A stretch of DNA of 12,006 nucleotides from AWTP1-13 sp035253505 (GTDB lineage: Bacteria; Pseudomonadota; Alphaproteobacteria; Rhizobiales; Hyphomicrobiaceae), in the NCBI GenBank assembly GCA_035253505.1, contig DATFCC010000006.1, positions 1-12,006 of the forward strand. The letters are read 5' to 3'. The notes beneath the pieces are model-generated. The model saw nothing but the letters and a program-made list of their open reading frames with translations, did not search any database and had not been told where the DNA came from. A program made the translations under genes and the position numbers. Positions 1 to 6,163 of this stretch are shown here, in pieces (the first letter of the stretch is position 1; the number at the start of each line of letters is the position of its first letter).

Positions 1-142
1 CGGTTATGAGATAGCCCGAGATCACGAAGAACACGTCGACGCCAATGAAGCCGCCGTTGAAACCCGGAAGCTTGGCGTGGAAGAAGACGACCGCGATCAC
101 GGCAACGGCACGCAATCCGTCGATGTCCGGCCGGTATTTCAA
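1..142 (-). CDS. Membrane acyltransferase-3 family protein (OafA/YrhL-like), N-terminal part
   Basis: The minus strand reads 47 residues that begin like most acyltransferase-3 proteins: K-Y-R-P-D-I-D-G-L-R-A at residues 2-12, a hydrophobic first helix ending in F-F-H (His22, the conserved histidine of the family), then G-F-I-G-V-D-V-F-F-V-I-S-G-Y-L at 31-45. Members are integral membrane proteins that O-acetylate or otherwise acylate cell-surface polysaccharides or lipids. The start is taken as TTG at 142-140, because an in-frame TAA lies five codons upstream with no ATG or GTG in between, and because homologues start at this lysine-tyrosine-arginine. No strong Shine-Dalgarno sequence is visible. 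The rest of the gene lies beyond the left edge, so the substrate cannot be judged. Family assignment is secure; the start codon is inferred. Confidence 0.87.
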   Translation of the reverse strand, partial: MKYRPDIDGLRAVAVIAVVFFHAKLPGFNGGFIGVDVFFVISGYLIT

Positions 143-351
143 GGTGCCCGATGGTTATCGCTGGGTATACCGGCTCCTAACATGGAGCCTGAAGCGATGT
201 CATCCGTGGCTGCCCGCGCGCCTGGGGATTTCCGCCCCCCGCCGATGCAGCCGCGCTACAGGGCGCCGCCAAGCCCCCTGTGGTGCGCCCCCATTAGCAC
301 GATGGTAACCATGCGCGCCCTAGGTTGCCCGCGATTGGCCGGGGGCTGGCT
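143..351. promoter_or_regulatory. Divergent intergenic region with two small dyads
   Basis: This 209-base gap separates the minus-strand acyltransferase from the plus-strand repeat protein, so promoters for both should lie here. It holds an 8-base palindrome GGTATACC (164-171), which on the minus strand could also serve as a weak -10 box for the acyltransferase. Directly after it is an inverted repeat, GGCTCC (172-177) and GGAGCC (184-189), with a 6-base loop. No convincing -35/-10 pair was found. The dyads could be an operator, but that is inference from symmetry alone. No coding sequence was seen. Confidence 0.3.
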
Positions 352-1359
352 ATGGCGGTACTCAACGCGGTTTCGATCGCGGAAATCAAGGCGCGCGGCA
401 GCATCAAGGACGCCGACGTCCTCAAGCTGCGCCGCAACTATTACGACGACGGCACCATCTCCCCCGAGGAGGCGGACGTCATATTCGGTCTCAACGACGC
501 CTGCCCGGTCCAGGACCCCGCCTGGGCCGAATGCTTCACGGAGACCATCACCGATTACCTCGTCGAGCAGGCGGAGCCGAGGGGCTACCTCACCGCCGCC
601 AACGCGCAGTGGCTGATCGACCGCATCGCCCGCGACGGCCACGTGGATACCAAGACCGAGCTCGATCTGCTCATCAACGTGCTCGACAAGGCCCGCTGGG
701 CGCCGCAGAGCCTGGTGCGCTTCGCGCTGGAGCAGGTGAGGCTAGCCGTGGTCAGCGGCACGGGGCCGCTGCGCTCGGGCAAGAGCCTCGAGCCGGGCGT
801 CGTGTCGGCGGCCGACGTGGAGTTGCTGCGCCGCATTCTCCATGCCGCCGCCAGCGACGGCTGCATCGGCGTGACGCGCACGGAAGCCGAGATGCTGTTC
901 GCCATCGACGAGGCCACAACGGAGGGCGACAACGATCCCGCCTGGACGGACCTGTTCGTCAAGGCCATCGCCAACTGCGTGCTCTCGGCGTCCGGCTATG
1001 CGCCCCCGCCGCGCGAGGTGGCGCTCGCCCGCGAGGCTTGGCTGGAACGGCGCGGCGACCTGTCCCTGGACGCCATTCTGAGCGGCGTCGCCTCGGGTCT
1101 CGAGGGGCTGTTCTCGGGCTATCGCGAGCAGACCAAGGAGGAGCGCGCCATTGGCCGGCTGACGCAGCAGAAGGTGGAGATCATCACGCAGGAGGCCCTG
1201 GCGCCGGTGACGGTGGAGTGGCTTGCCGAGCGGCTCGGCCGCGACGGCCGGCTGACGCCCAACGAGCGCGCGCTGCTGGCGTTTCTGAGGACCGAGGCGC
1301 CCGCCATAGCGCCGGACCTGGCCGCCCTGGTCGACAAGGCGGCCGCGCCGGCCGCCTGA
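352..1359 (+). CDS. Uncharacterised cytosolic repeat protein with four DG...E (TerB/EF-hand-like) motifs
   Basis: I do not recognise a named family with certainty. The 335-residue product has no signal peptide or membrane segment. It contains an internal duplication: residues about 20-95 (A-D-V-x-x-L-R-R ... D-P-A-W at 55-58) recur at about 155-235 (A-D-V-x-x-L-R-R ... D-P-A-W at 195-198). Four short motifs of the form DG, hydrophobic, x(2-4), E start at Asp33, Asp95, Asp169 and Asp298, each followed by an amphipathic helix. Such acid-rich loops resemble TerB-like or EF-hand-like metal sites, but metal binding is inference. The C-terminus is a short Ala/Pro tail. ATG at 352 is chosen because a G-run (341-345) sits just upstream; a TTG at 325 would add nine residues. 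The next gene on this strand, a DmsC-type anchor, begins 159 bases later; any functional link is unproven. Confidence 0.72.
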   Translation: MAVLNAVSIAEIKARGSIKDADVLKLRRNYYDDGTISPEEADVIFGLNDACPVQDPAWAECFTETITDYLVEQAEPRGYLTAANAQWLIDRIARDGHVDTKTELDLLINVLDKARWAPQSLVRFALEQVRLAVVSGTGPLRSGKSLEPGVVSAADVELLRRILHAAASDGCIGVTRTEAEMLFAIDEATTEGDNDPAWTDLFVKAIANCVLSASGYAPPPREVALAREAWLERRGDLSLDAILSGVASGLEGLFSGYREQTKEERAIGRLTQQKVEIITQEALAPVTVEWLAERLGRDGRLTPNERALLAFLRTEAPAIAPDLAALVDKAAAPAA

Positions 1360-1430
1360 GGCGGGCGACATATGCGCCGCCACATCCTCGTTGCCGAAAC
1401 TGGGCGATGCCGCCGCGCACCCATCCTTGA

Positions 1431-1450
1431 CGGGCGGGTCGACCCGCCCG
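1431..1450. repeat. Perfect 20-base GC palindrome
   Basis: CGGGCGGGTCGACCCGCCCG is fully self-complementary and lies between the repeat protein (stop at 1359) and the DmsC-type gene (start at 1519). It has no following T-run, so a classical rho-independent terminator is not supported. It could be an RNA processing hairpin, an operator or one more intergenic palindromic repeat. The sequence symmetry is seen directly; any role is inference. Confidence 0.5.
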
Positions 1451-1518
1451 AGAAGTGAGCCGTGGCGGCCCGCCCTCTGCGAGCGCATGCCGCCCTGCCA
1501 CGGTGAGCGCACCTCCTC

Positions 1519-2460
1519 ATGCACCCGGCCTACTCGGTCATCCTGTTTACGACGGCGTCGGGCGCCGGCCTGGGCCTTCTCGTTTGGCTCTCGCTGTTCG
1601 GCCTCATCGGTGCCGTGCCGGTCGAGTGGGGGTTGGGGCTGGCGGGGCTGGCCATGGCCTTCGTGCTGGTCGCCGGCGGGCTGGCGTCGTCCACGTTGCA
1701 TCTCGGCCGGCCCGAGCGCGCCTGGCGCGCCTTTTCGCAGTGGCGCACCTCGTGGCTGTCGCGGGAAGGCGTGATGGCAGTTGCCACGGCCATCGCCGCG
1801 GCGGTGCTGGGCATCGGCTGGGTGCTCCTGCAATCGCTGCATGGCGTATTCGCGCTGGCCGCGCTCCTGACGCCGGCCTGCGCGCTGCTCACGCTCTATG
1901 CGACCGGAATGATCTACGCCTCCCTGCCCACGATCCGGCAGTGGCACCAGCCGCTGACGGCGCCCATCTATATTGCGTTCGGCCTCGCCAGCGGCGCGGT
2001 GATGCTCCATCTGCTCCTGGCGCTTTTTGGCGATAGCCGCGCCTGGCCCACCTGGCTTGCGATCGTTGCGCTCGTCATCGCCGCGGGCCTCAAGTGGGCC
2101 TATTGGCTCAGGATCGACGGCGAGCTGCGCATCCATACGATCGAGGCGGCGACGGGGCTCGGCCATCTCGGCAAGGTGCGAATGCTGGAGCCGCCCCACA
2201 CGCAGCCCAACTTCGTGATGCGCGAGATGGGCTACAAGGTTGCGCGCAAGCACGCCATGAAGCTGCGCCGCCTGGCGCTGCTGCTTGCCTTCGGCGTGCC
2301 GGCCGCGTGCCTGTTGCTCTCGCAGCTTTTCGGGCTTCGCATCGCCGGTTCGCTGCTCGCCGTGCTGTCCATGGCGGTTGGCCTCGCCGTCGAGCGCTGG
2401 CTGTTCTTCGCCGAGGCCGAGCATGTGTCGATGCTCTACTACGGCGAGGAGGCGGCCTAG
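1519..2460 (+). CDS. dmsC: DmsC/YnfH-type molybdoenzyme membrane anchor subunit
   Basis: The 313-residue protein has about eight hydrophobic segments (roughly residues 10-31, 38-56, 87-107, 112-134, 147-170, 178-196, 252-270, 275-293). It carries the family hallmark S-T-L-H-L-G-R-P-E-R-A-W-R-A-F-S-Q-W at 58-75, followed by S-W-L-S-R-E-G at 78-84. In E. coli-type dimethyl sulfoxide reductases this subunit anchors DmsAB to the inner membrane and oxidises menaquinol, passing electrons to the iron-sulfur subunit. ATG at 1519 is preferred because M-H-P-A-x-S-V-I-x-F-T-T matches the usual family start, although the upstream Shine-Dalgarno sequence is weak. No DmsA-like molybdopterin subunit or DmsB-like four-cluster ferredoxin is in the window, so the enzyme it serves is unknown. 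The gene ends only 8 bases from the convergent PepSY-like gene. Family is secure; substrate specificity is not. Confidence 0.88.
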   Translation: MHPAYSVILFTTASGAGLGLLVWLSLFGLIGAVPVEWGLGLAGLAMAFVLVAGGLASSTLHLGRPERAWRAFSQWRTSWLSREGVMAVATAIAAAVLGIGWVLLQSLHGVFALAALLTPACALLTLYATGMIYASLPTIRQWHQPLTAPIYIAFGLASGAVMLHLLLALFGDSRAWPTWLAIVALVIAAGLKWAYWLRIDGELRIHTIEAATGLGHLGKVRMLEPPHTQPNFVMREMGYKVARKHAMKLRRLALLLAFGVPAACLLLSQLFGLRIAGSLLAVLSMAVGLAVERWLFFAEAEHVSMLYYGEEAA

Positions 2461-2468
2461 GGCCTGAC

Positions 2469-2743
2469 TCAATCCTCGAGCTTCTGCTGCACGAGCTTGA
2501 AGGCGTCGTCGAACTTCAGGTCATACTTCTTGCCGTCGCTGCAGATGACGTCGTCGGCCTCGAAGTGGCCGTCGTCGAATTCCAGCTTTCCGCCGGTGCA
2601 CCCGGCCGCGGCGATGGCAGCGGCGAGCTTGGCGCGCTCCGCGCCGTTCACCGGCCGATGGCCGCCGCAGAGCCCGCGATGGCAAGAAGAGCGATGAACG
2701 TCGCCAAGGCCCATAAGCGCATCTGCGTGATTCTCGTGCCCAT
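2469..2743 (-). pseudogene. PepSY-like small exported protein, interrupted by a one-base frameshift
   Basis: Two minus-strand frames together give one sensible small secreted protein. From ATG at 2743 (or the internal ATG at 2722) a signal peptide is read: basic start, then a hydrophobic run L-W-A-L-A-T-F-I-A-L-L-A-I-A ending in G-S-A-A-A. That frame stops at TGA (2650-2648). The neighbouring frame continues without a stop to 2469 with A-E-R-A-K-L, G-C-T-G-G-K-L-E-F-D-D-G, A-D-D-V-I-C-S-D-G-K-K-Y-D-L-K-F-D and a final K-L-V-Q-Q-K-L-E-D. This resembles short periplasmic PepSY-domain proteins of Alphaproteobacteria with two cysteines. Adding one base near 2651-2662 would join the frames. No slippery heptamer is visible, so recent decay or a sequence error is more likely than programmed frameshifting. 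It lies 63 bases after the BtuF-like gene on the same strand. Confidence 0.72.
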
Positions 2744-2806
2744 GGCCCCGCATGGGCCGACCCGGCAATGCGCTCCGTGGGCCAATGGTTGCTTGGCGCC
2801 GCCACC

Positions 2807-3739
2807 TCAGGATCGGCGGGGGCCGCGCACCCACCGCCCGCCGGGATCGGCGTCGGCGTCGGGGGTCAGGTGCAGCATGTCGGCCATCATTTCCGCGGAG
2901 TCGGCAAGGCGGGGCCCCGGGCGGTTGAAATACGCGTTGCCGTCGGCGAAGTAGACACGGCCGGTGCGCACGGCCGCCACGCGGTCCCAACCGGGCTTGG
3001 CTTGCAGCAGCGGCAGCTCCTGCAGGCAGCGCTCCAGCCCGTATCCGCACGGGGCGACGACGATGACCTCCGGATCGGCGGCGGTCACCTCCTCCCATTG
3101 CATCCAGCCGGAATGCTTGCCGGCCTCGCCGAACAGGTTGTGGCCACCCGCGCAATCGATGAGCTCCGGCATCCAGTTGCCGCCGGCCATCAGCGGCTCG
3201 ACCCATTCGATGAAGGCCACGCGCGGTCGCGGCCTGGCTGCTACCCGGTTGCGCACGGCAACGAGCCGGGCCTGCATCTCCGCGACGACACCGTCACCGG
3301 CTTCCGGCCTGCCCAGCGCGCGCGCCACGCGGGAGATATCAGCGTAGGCGTCGGCCATGGAGTCGGGTCTGAGGGATACGATGTCGACGCTCCGCCCGGT
3401 CCAGGTGCAGGTGGCGGCCTCCACGTCGCTGAGGCTCACGGCGCACACCTCGCAGTGATCCTGCGTGACGATCACGTCGGGATCGAGCGCCCGCAGCGCC
3501 TCGCCATCGACGCGGTAGACCGACAGGCCGTCGCGCACGATCTCGCGCACGCGAGCGTCGATATCGGCGCTGCTGCCCTCCACCTTGAACTTCGGCTCGG
3601 TGAGCGCCGGCAGCCGGAGCACATCGGCTGGATAGTCGCATTCATGGCTGCGGCCGACGAGCCGGTCGCGGCAGCCCAGCGCGCAGACGATCTCGGTGGC
3701 GCTGGCGATCAGGCTGACGATGCGTTGCGTTGCCGGCAT
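2807..3739 (-). CDS. BtuF-like cobalamin-binding protein without a signal peptide
   Basis: The 310-residue product has the fold pattern of periplasmic B12/siderophore-binding proteins: R-I-V-S-L-I-A-S-A-T-E-I at residues 6-17, S-H-E-C-D-Y-P at 31-37, Q-D-H-C-E-V-C at 93-99, A-G-G-N-W-M-P-E-L at 185-193 and A-P-C-G-Y-G-L-E-R at 229-237. These motifs fit the cobalamin-binding branch rather than haem or iron siderophore binders. There is no signal peptide; the strand that begins the domain starts at residue 6, so the protein may act in the cytosol. ATG at 3739 is chosen because the family N-terminus starts there and a GGAAA stretch precedes it; a start at 3805 would put 22 extra residues inside an intergenic repeat (3795-3812). 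No ABC permease or ATPase gene is nearby. The DUF71 ATPase gene upstream on the same strand supports a role in B12 salvage. Confidence 0.82.
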   Translation of the reverse strand: MPATQRIVSLIASATEIVCALGCRDRLVGRSHECDYPADVLRLPALTEPKFKVEGSSADIDARVREIVRDGLSVYRVDGEALRALDPDVIVTQDHCEVCAVSLSDVEAATCTWTGRSVDIVSLRPDSMADAYADISRVARALGRPEAGDGVVAEMQARLVAVRNRVAARPRPRVAFIEWVEPLMAGGNWMPELIDCAGGHNLFGEAGKHSGWMQWEEVTAADPEVIVVAPCGYGLERCLQELPLLQAKPGWDRVAAVRTGRVYFADGNAYFNRPGPRLADSAEMMADMLHLTPDADADPGGRWVRGPRRS

Positions 3740-3908
3740 GCGTTTTCCGAAGTGTCGCTCAGGGCCACTTTCCCGCTGCGTTATGCGGTTGCGCGGCCAT
3801 GACATGCGACCGCTTGTGGTCGAGGAGCTTCAGCCACCATTATCACGGTCTGGGTACCGGTCATTACTCCGAATCGGTTAGAGGCAACCGCACTCGCCAT
3901 GAGGGACC
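3740..3908 (-). promoter_or_regulatory. Gap between DUF71 and BtuF-like genes: repeat copy and possible promoter
   Basis: The 169 bases between the DUF71 gene and the BtuF-like gene contain a copy of an intergenic repeat (3795-3812) and a slightly less GC-rich stretch around 3835-3890. On the minus strand GATAAT (3844-3839) looks like a -10 hexamer, but no good -35 is found at 16-18 bases. I searched by eye for the conserved B12-box and core of a cobalamin riboswitch and did not see them. Promoter assignment is weak. Confidence 0.22.
3795..3812. repeat. Intergenic repeat copy (GGTCGCAwGTCATGGCC family)
   Basis: GGCCATGACATGCGACCG matches the reverse complement of 8582-8599 at 17 of 18 positions and shares the core of the inverted arm at 8528-8545. 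It is thus a third copy of the same motif, 4.7 kb away. It lies just upstream of the BtuF-like gene. This copy appears solitary, with no matching inverted arm nearby. The repeat is seen directly; calling it a REP-like family is inference. Confidence 0.6.
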
Positions 3909-4646
3909 TTATCCCGCCTGGCTCGCTGAGGGCGCGCCTTCCGCATGCCGGCCCGTTCCCTTCAAGGTGCGTTGGGAATTGGGGGTCTGCGCCGGCATCA
4001 AATCGCAGAACACGAAGCCGTCGCGGGTGACGGTCTCACCGACCTCCACCGGGATGCGTGAGCGGAACATGGGTCCCGCACTGGCGAAGGAGTGAAACTC
4101 CCCGTTTTCCGCGCACGGGTCGATGCCCCCGGGCAGATCTGCCAGCAACTGCGCGTCGAACCGGCGGCCAGCGAAGCTGGCCGGCAGCTTGCGGGGGTCG
4201 ACGCAGGTGACGTAGGCCTCGAGCCCGCCATCCACCATGGTACGCGCGAGCTTCCCCGTTTCCCTGCCCCAGAGCGGAAACAGCGGCCGCATCCCCGAGC
4301 CCGCCAGTCTGTTCTCACGGTAGCGCCGGATGTCTTCGAGAAACAGGTCGCCGAATGCGATGGCTTCGATGCCTTGGGCCACCTGGCCGGCGACGAAGGT
4401 GCCCATCACGCGCTCGTACTCCTCGTTGGGGCAGGGGTACGGGATCGGGAGGAGGTGCAGGGGTAGCCCGGCCGCAGAGGCCTGGGCCTCAACCAGCTCG
4501 CGGCGCACGCCATGCATGGCCACCCGGTCGAAGGCGGCGTTGATGGTCGTCACCAGCCCGGCGAGCTCGATGGCCGGGTCCTGCTGCAGCACATGCAGAG
4601 CCCAGGCCGAGTCCTTGCCGCTGCTCCAGCTCAACAGGGTGCGCAT
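3909..4646 (-). CDS. DUF71/Dph6-type PP-loop ATP pyrophosphatase, probable B12-salvage subgroup
   Basis: The 245-residue protein starts with the PP-loop S-S-G-K-D-S at residues 8-13, which binds ATP in the N-type ATP pyrophosphatase fold. It carries the DUF71/COG2102 signature E-N-G-E-F-H-S-F at 180-187, plus A-F-G-D-L-F-L-E-D at 97-105. Archaeal and eukaryotic relatives (Dph6) amidate diphthine on EF2. Bacteria have no diphthamide, so that reaction does not apply here. Comparative genomics has predicted that one bacterial DUF71 subgroup serves B12 salvage because it clusters with btuF-like genes, and here a BtuF-like gene follows on the same strand. The last ~25 residues after F-V-F-C-D-L-M-P are a poorly conserved-looking extension. 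The actual reaction is unknown. Start at 4646 gives M-R-T-L-L-S-W-S-S-G, the usual family start; the Shine-Dalgarno is weak. Confidence 0.88.
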   Translation of the reverse strand: MRTLLSWSSGKDSAWALHVLQQDPAIELAGLVTTINAAFDRVAMHGVRRELVEAQASAAGLPLHLLPIPYPCPNEEYERVMGTFVAGQVAQGIEAIAFGDLFLEDIRRYRENRLAGSGMRPLFPLWGRETGKLARTMVDGGLEAYVTCVDPRKLPASFAGRRFDAQLLADLPGGIDPCAENGEFHSFASAGPMFRSRIPVEVGETVTRDGFVFCDLMPAQTPNSQRTLKGTGRHAEGAPSASQAG

Positions 4647-4820
4647 GCAATCGTCATCCGACCAGGCCTCGCATCCTCGTGCTCACTGTCGCCTACACTG
4701 CTGCAGCAAATGCGCGGTGACAACGGTGCGGCCGAGTGCCGGCCTCAGCGCCCTTCTCCCACCGCTACCGGTGCGGAGTAGCGTCTGCCCCGTTCAACGC
4801 CACGGTTGAGGCCCCCCGCC
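4647..4820. other. Intergenic gap between patatin and DUF71 genes
   Basis: This 174-base gap between two minus-strand genes contains no supported coding sequence. A weak dyad, CGCTAC and GTAGCG around a 9-base loop, lies near 4762-4782, without a T-run. It may hold the promoter of the DUF71 gene, but no clear hexamers were found. Confidence 0.3.
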
Positions 4821-5945
4821 TCAGTCGCCGGCGAGGTCGAGCACCTGCACGCCCGATTTCGGCCGCTCGCGGTGGCGCCACTTGGGATTGCGCAGCGTGC
4901 GGCGGACGTCGTCGCGGCCAGCCTGCCAGTGCTCCTCCACGGAGAGACGCGAGAACTCGTAGTCCTGGGCGTGCGTGTCGTACGCGGCGCGACGGTGGAT
5001 CAGGTGCACGATGGTGACCGCCGTGTCGCACTCGCACCATTGGGAAAGGAGCTTGCTCTCCTCGTCGCCCTGCAACTCGGGCGGCATCCGCTCCAGCACC
5101 TTGCGGATGGCGCGCCGCATGGTCTGGCGCTCCATATAGCTGTCGGTGGCCAGCCGGGTGCGGCTCGAGTAGCGGATCTCCTTCTCGCGTTGCGCCACGT
5201 CCAGCAGCGTCTCGGGCATCGAGCCGCGCGCGCTGAAGAGGTCCACCTGGAAGATGCACTTGTCGCTGGGCTCGCCGGTGTAGTCGAGCACGTACTGCAG
5301 GGGCGTGTTGGAGACGAGCCCGCCGTCCCAGTAGGCTTCGCCTTCGATGATGACAGGCGGCAGTCCGGGCGGCAGGGCGCCCGACGCCATGATGTGCTCG
5401 GGGCCAAGCTTCATGTCGTGGGAGTCGAAGTAGGCGAAATTGCCGGTGCGAATGTTGACGGCACCGACGCTGAGCCGTACGTCGCCCGTTTCGAGCAGGT
5501 CGAAGTCGACCAGCTCCATCAGTGTCTCTTTCAGGGGAGCGGAATCGTAGACGCTGAGCGCCGCCTGCGAGCCGCGCGGCATCAGCGGTGCCGGCGGAAA
5601 GCGCGGCTCGAAGAAGCCGGGCACGCCCAGGGTGGAAACGTAGGCCGCACTCACGTAGTTGAAGAATTCGCGCGGGTCGGTGCCGTCGAGCAGAGGGCCC
5701 GCCTGCAATTGCGAGGACACCCGCTCCCAGAAGGAGCGCAGGCGCGTCACCCTGTCGCCGGGCGTATTGCCGGCAATGATCGCGGCGTTGACGGCGCCGA
5801 TGGAGATGCCGGCGAGCCAGTCCGGCATGTGCCCGGCCTCCGCCAGCGCCTCGTAGGCGCCAGCCTGGTATGCGCCGAGTGCGCCTCCGCCCTGCAGCAC
5901 GAGGACGGTGCGCTCCTTTTTGTCGGCCGGTGACGGCAAGTCCAT
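4821..5945 (-). CDS. Patatin-like phospholipase with DUF3734-type C-terminus
   Basis: The 374-residue protein has all patatin catalytic elements: glycine-rich oxyanion hole Q-G-G-G-A-L-G-A-Y-Q at 18-27, nucleophile elbow G-I-S-I-G at 46-50 (Ser48), and the dyad aspartate in W-D-G-G at 206-209 (Asp207). Such enzymes hydrolyse acyl esters of lipids through a Ser-Asp dyad. The region after about residue 265 matches the style of the DUF3734 tail (Y-S-S-R-T-R-L, then a charged C-terminus with E-E-H-W-Q-A-G-R-D-D) found in alphaproteobacterial members, some of which sit next to polyhydroxybutyrate-metabolism genes. No such neighbour is seen here. There is no signal peptide or membrane segment, so a cytosolic or lipid/granule-surface location is likely. 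The start is supported by GGAG at 5955-5952, six bases before ATG. The substrate is unknown. Confidence 0.92.
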   Translation of the reverse strand: MDLPSPADKKERTVLVLQGGGALGAYQAGAYEALAEAGHMPDWLAGISIGAVNAAIIAGNTPGDRVTRLRSFWERVSSQLQAGPLLDGTDPREFFNYVSAAYVSTLGVPGFFEPRFPPAPLMPRGSQAALSVYDSAPLKETLMELVDFDLLETGDVRLSVGAVNIRTGNFAYFDSHDMKLGPEHIMASGALPPGLPPVIIEGEAYWDGGLVSNTPLQYVLDYTGEPSDKCIFQVDLFSARGSMPETLLDVAQREKEIRYSSRTRLATDSYMERQTMRRAIRKVLERMPPELQGDEESKLLSQWCECDTAVTIVHLIHRRAAYDTHAQDYEFSRLSVEEHWQAGRDDVRRTLRNPKWRHRERPKSGVQVLDLAGD

Positions 5946-6163
5946 CTCATTCTCCGCGGCATGAGGCGGCGGTCGCGCGCCAATGTATCCCGCCTTGCGC
6001 GCTCATCCGCGCAACTCATACGCCTGCGTGGTTAAGCGTTCCGCCGATCACCGGCAACGCACGCCGGCGCGAGCCGACGGCGGAGCGTCGCAGGCCGAGG
6101 AAAGGATAGCGCGCCCCGAAGGCCCGTGCTGAAATGTGCGCAACACCGCCCAGGGAACGCCCG
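5946..6163. promoter_or_regulatory. Divergent promoter region between patatin and acyl-CoA dehydrogenase genes
   Basis: The two flanking genes start at 5945 (minus) and 6164 (plus), so transcription of both must begin in or near this 218-base gap. It has one small dyad, CGACG (6075-6079) and CGTCG (6086-6090). No confident -35/-10 pair was identified on either strand, and no coding sequence is supported. The only well-placed translation signals are the GGAG for the patatin gene and AGGGA about 7 bases before ATG 6164. Confidence 0.4.

Noticed and set aside
1431..1450. Rho-independent terminator after the repeat protein
   Set aside because: The palindrome is perfect but has no loop of normal size and no T-run after it. 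The other GC hairpins in the window likewise lack T-runs, so none was called a terminator.
742..2472. Long open frame (576 codons) on the minus strand opposite the repeat protein and DmsC genes
   Set aside because: The translation is rich in Arg, Gln, Gly and His with no recognisable domain, and it is fully antisense to two better candidates. The DmsC family evidence decides the strand.
2645..2670. Programmed -1 frameshift in the PepSY-like gene
   Set aside because: No slippery X-XXY-YYZ heptamer and no evident stimulatory structure were seen at the junction; decay or a sequence error is the simpler explanation.
3740..3908. Possible cobalamin riboswitch upstream of the BtuF-like gene
   Set aside because: No B12-box or conserved riboswitch core was found on the minus strand by eye. 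A covariance-model search with a significant hit would reverse this.
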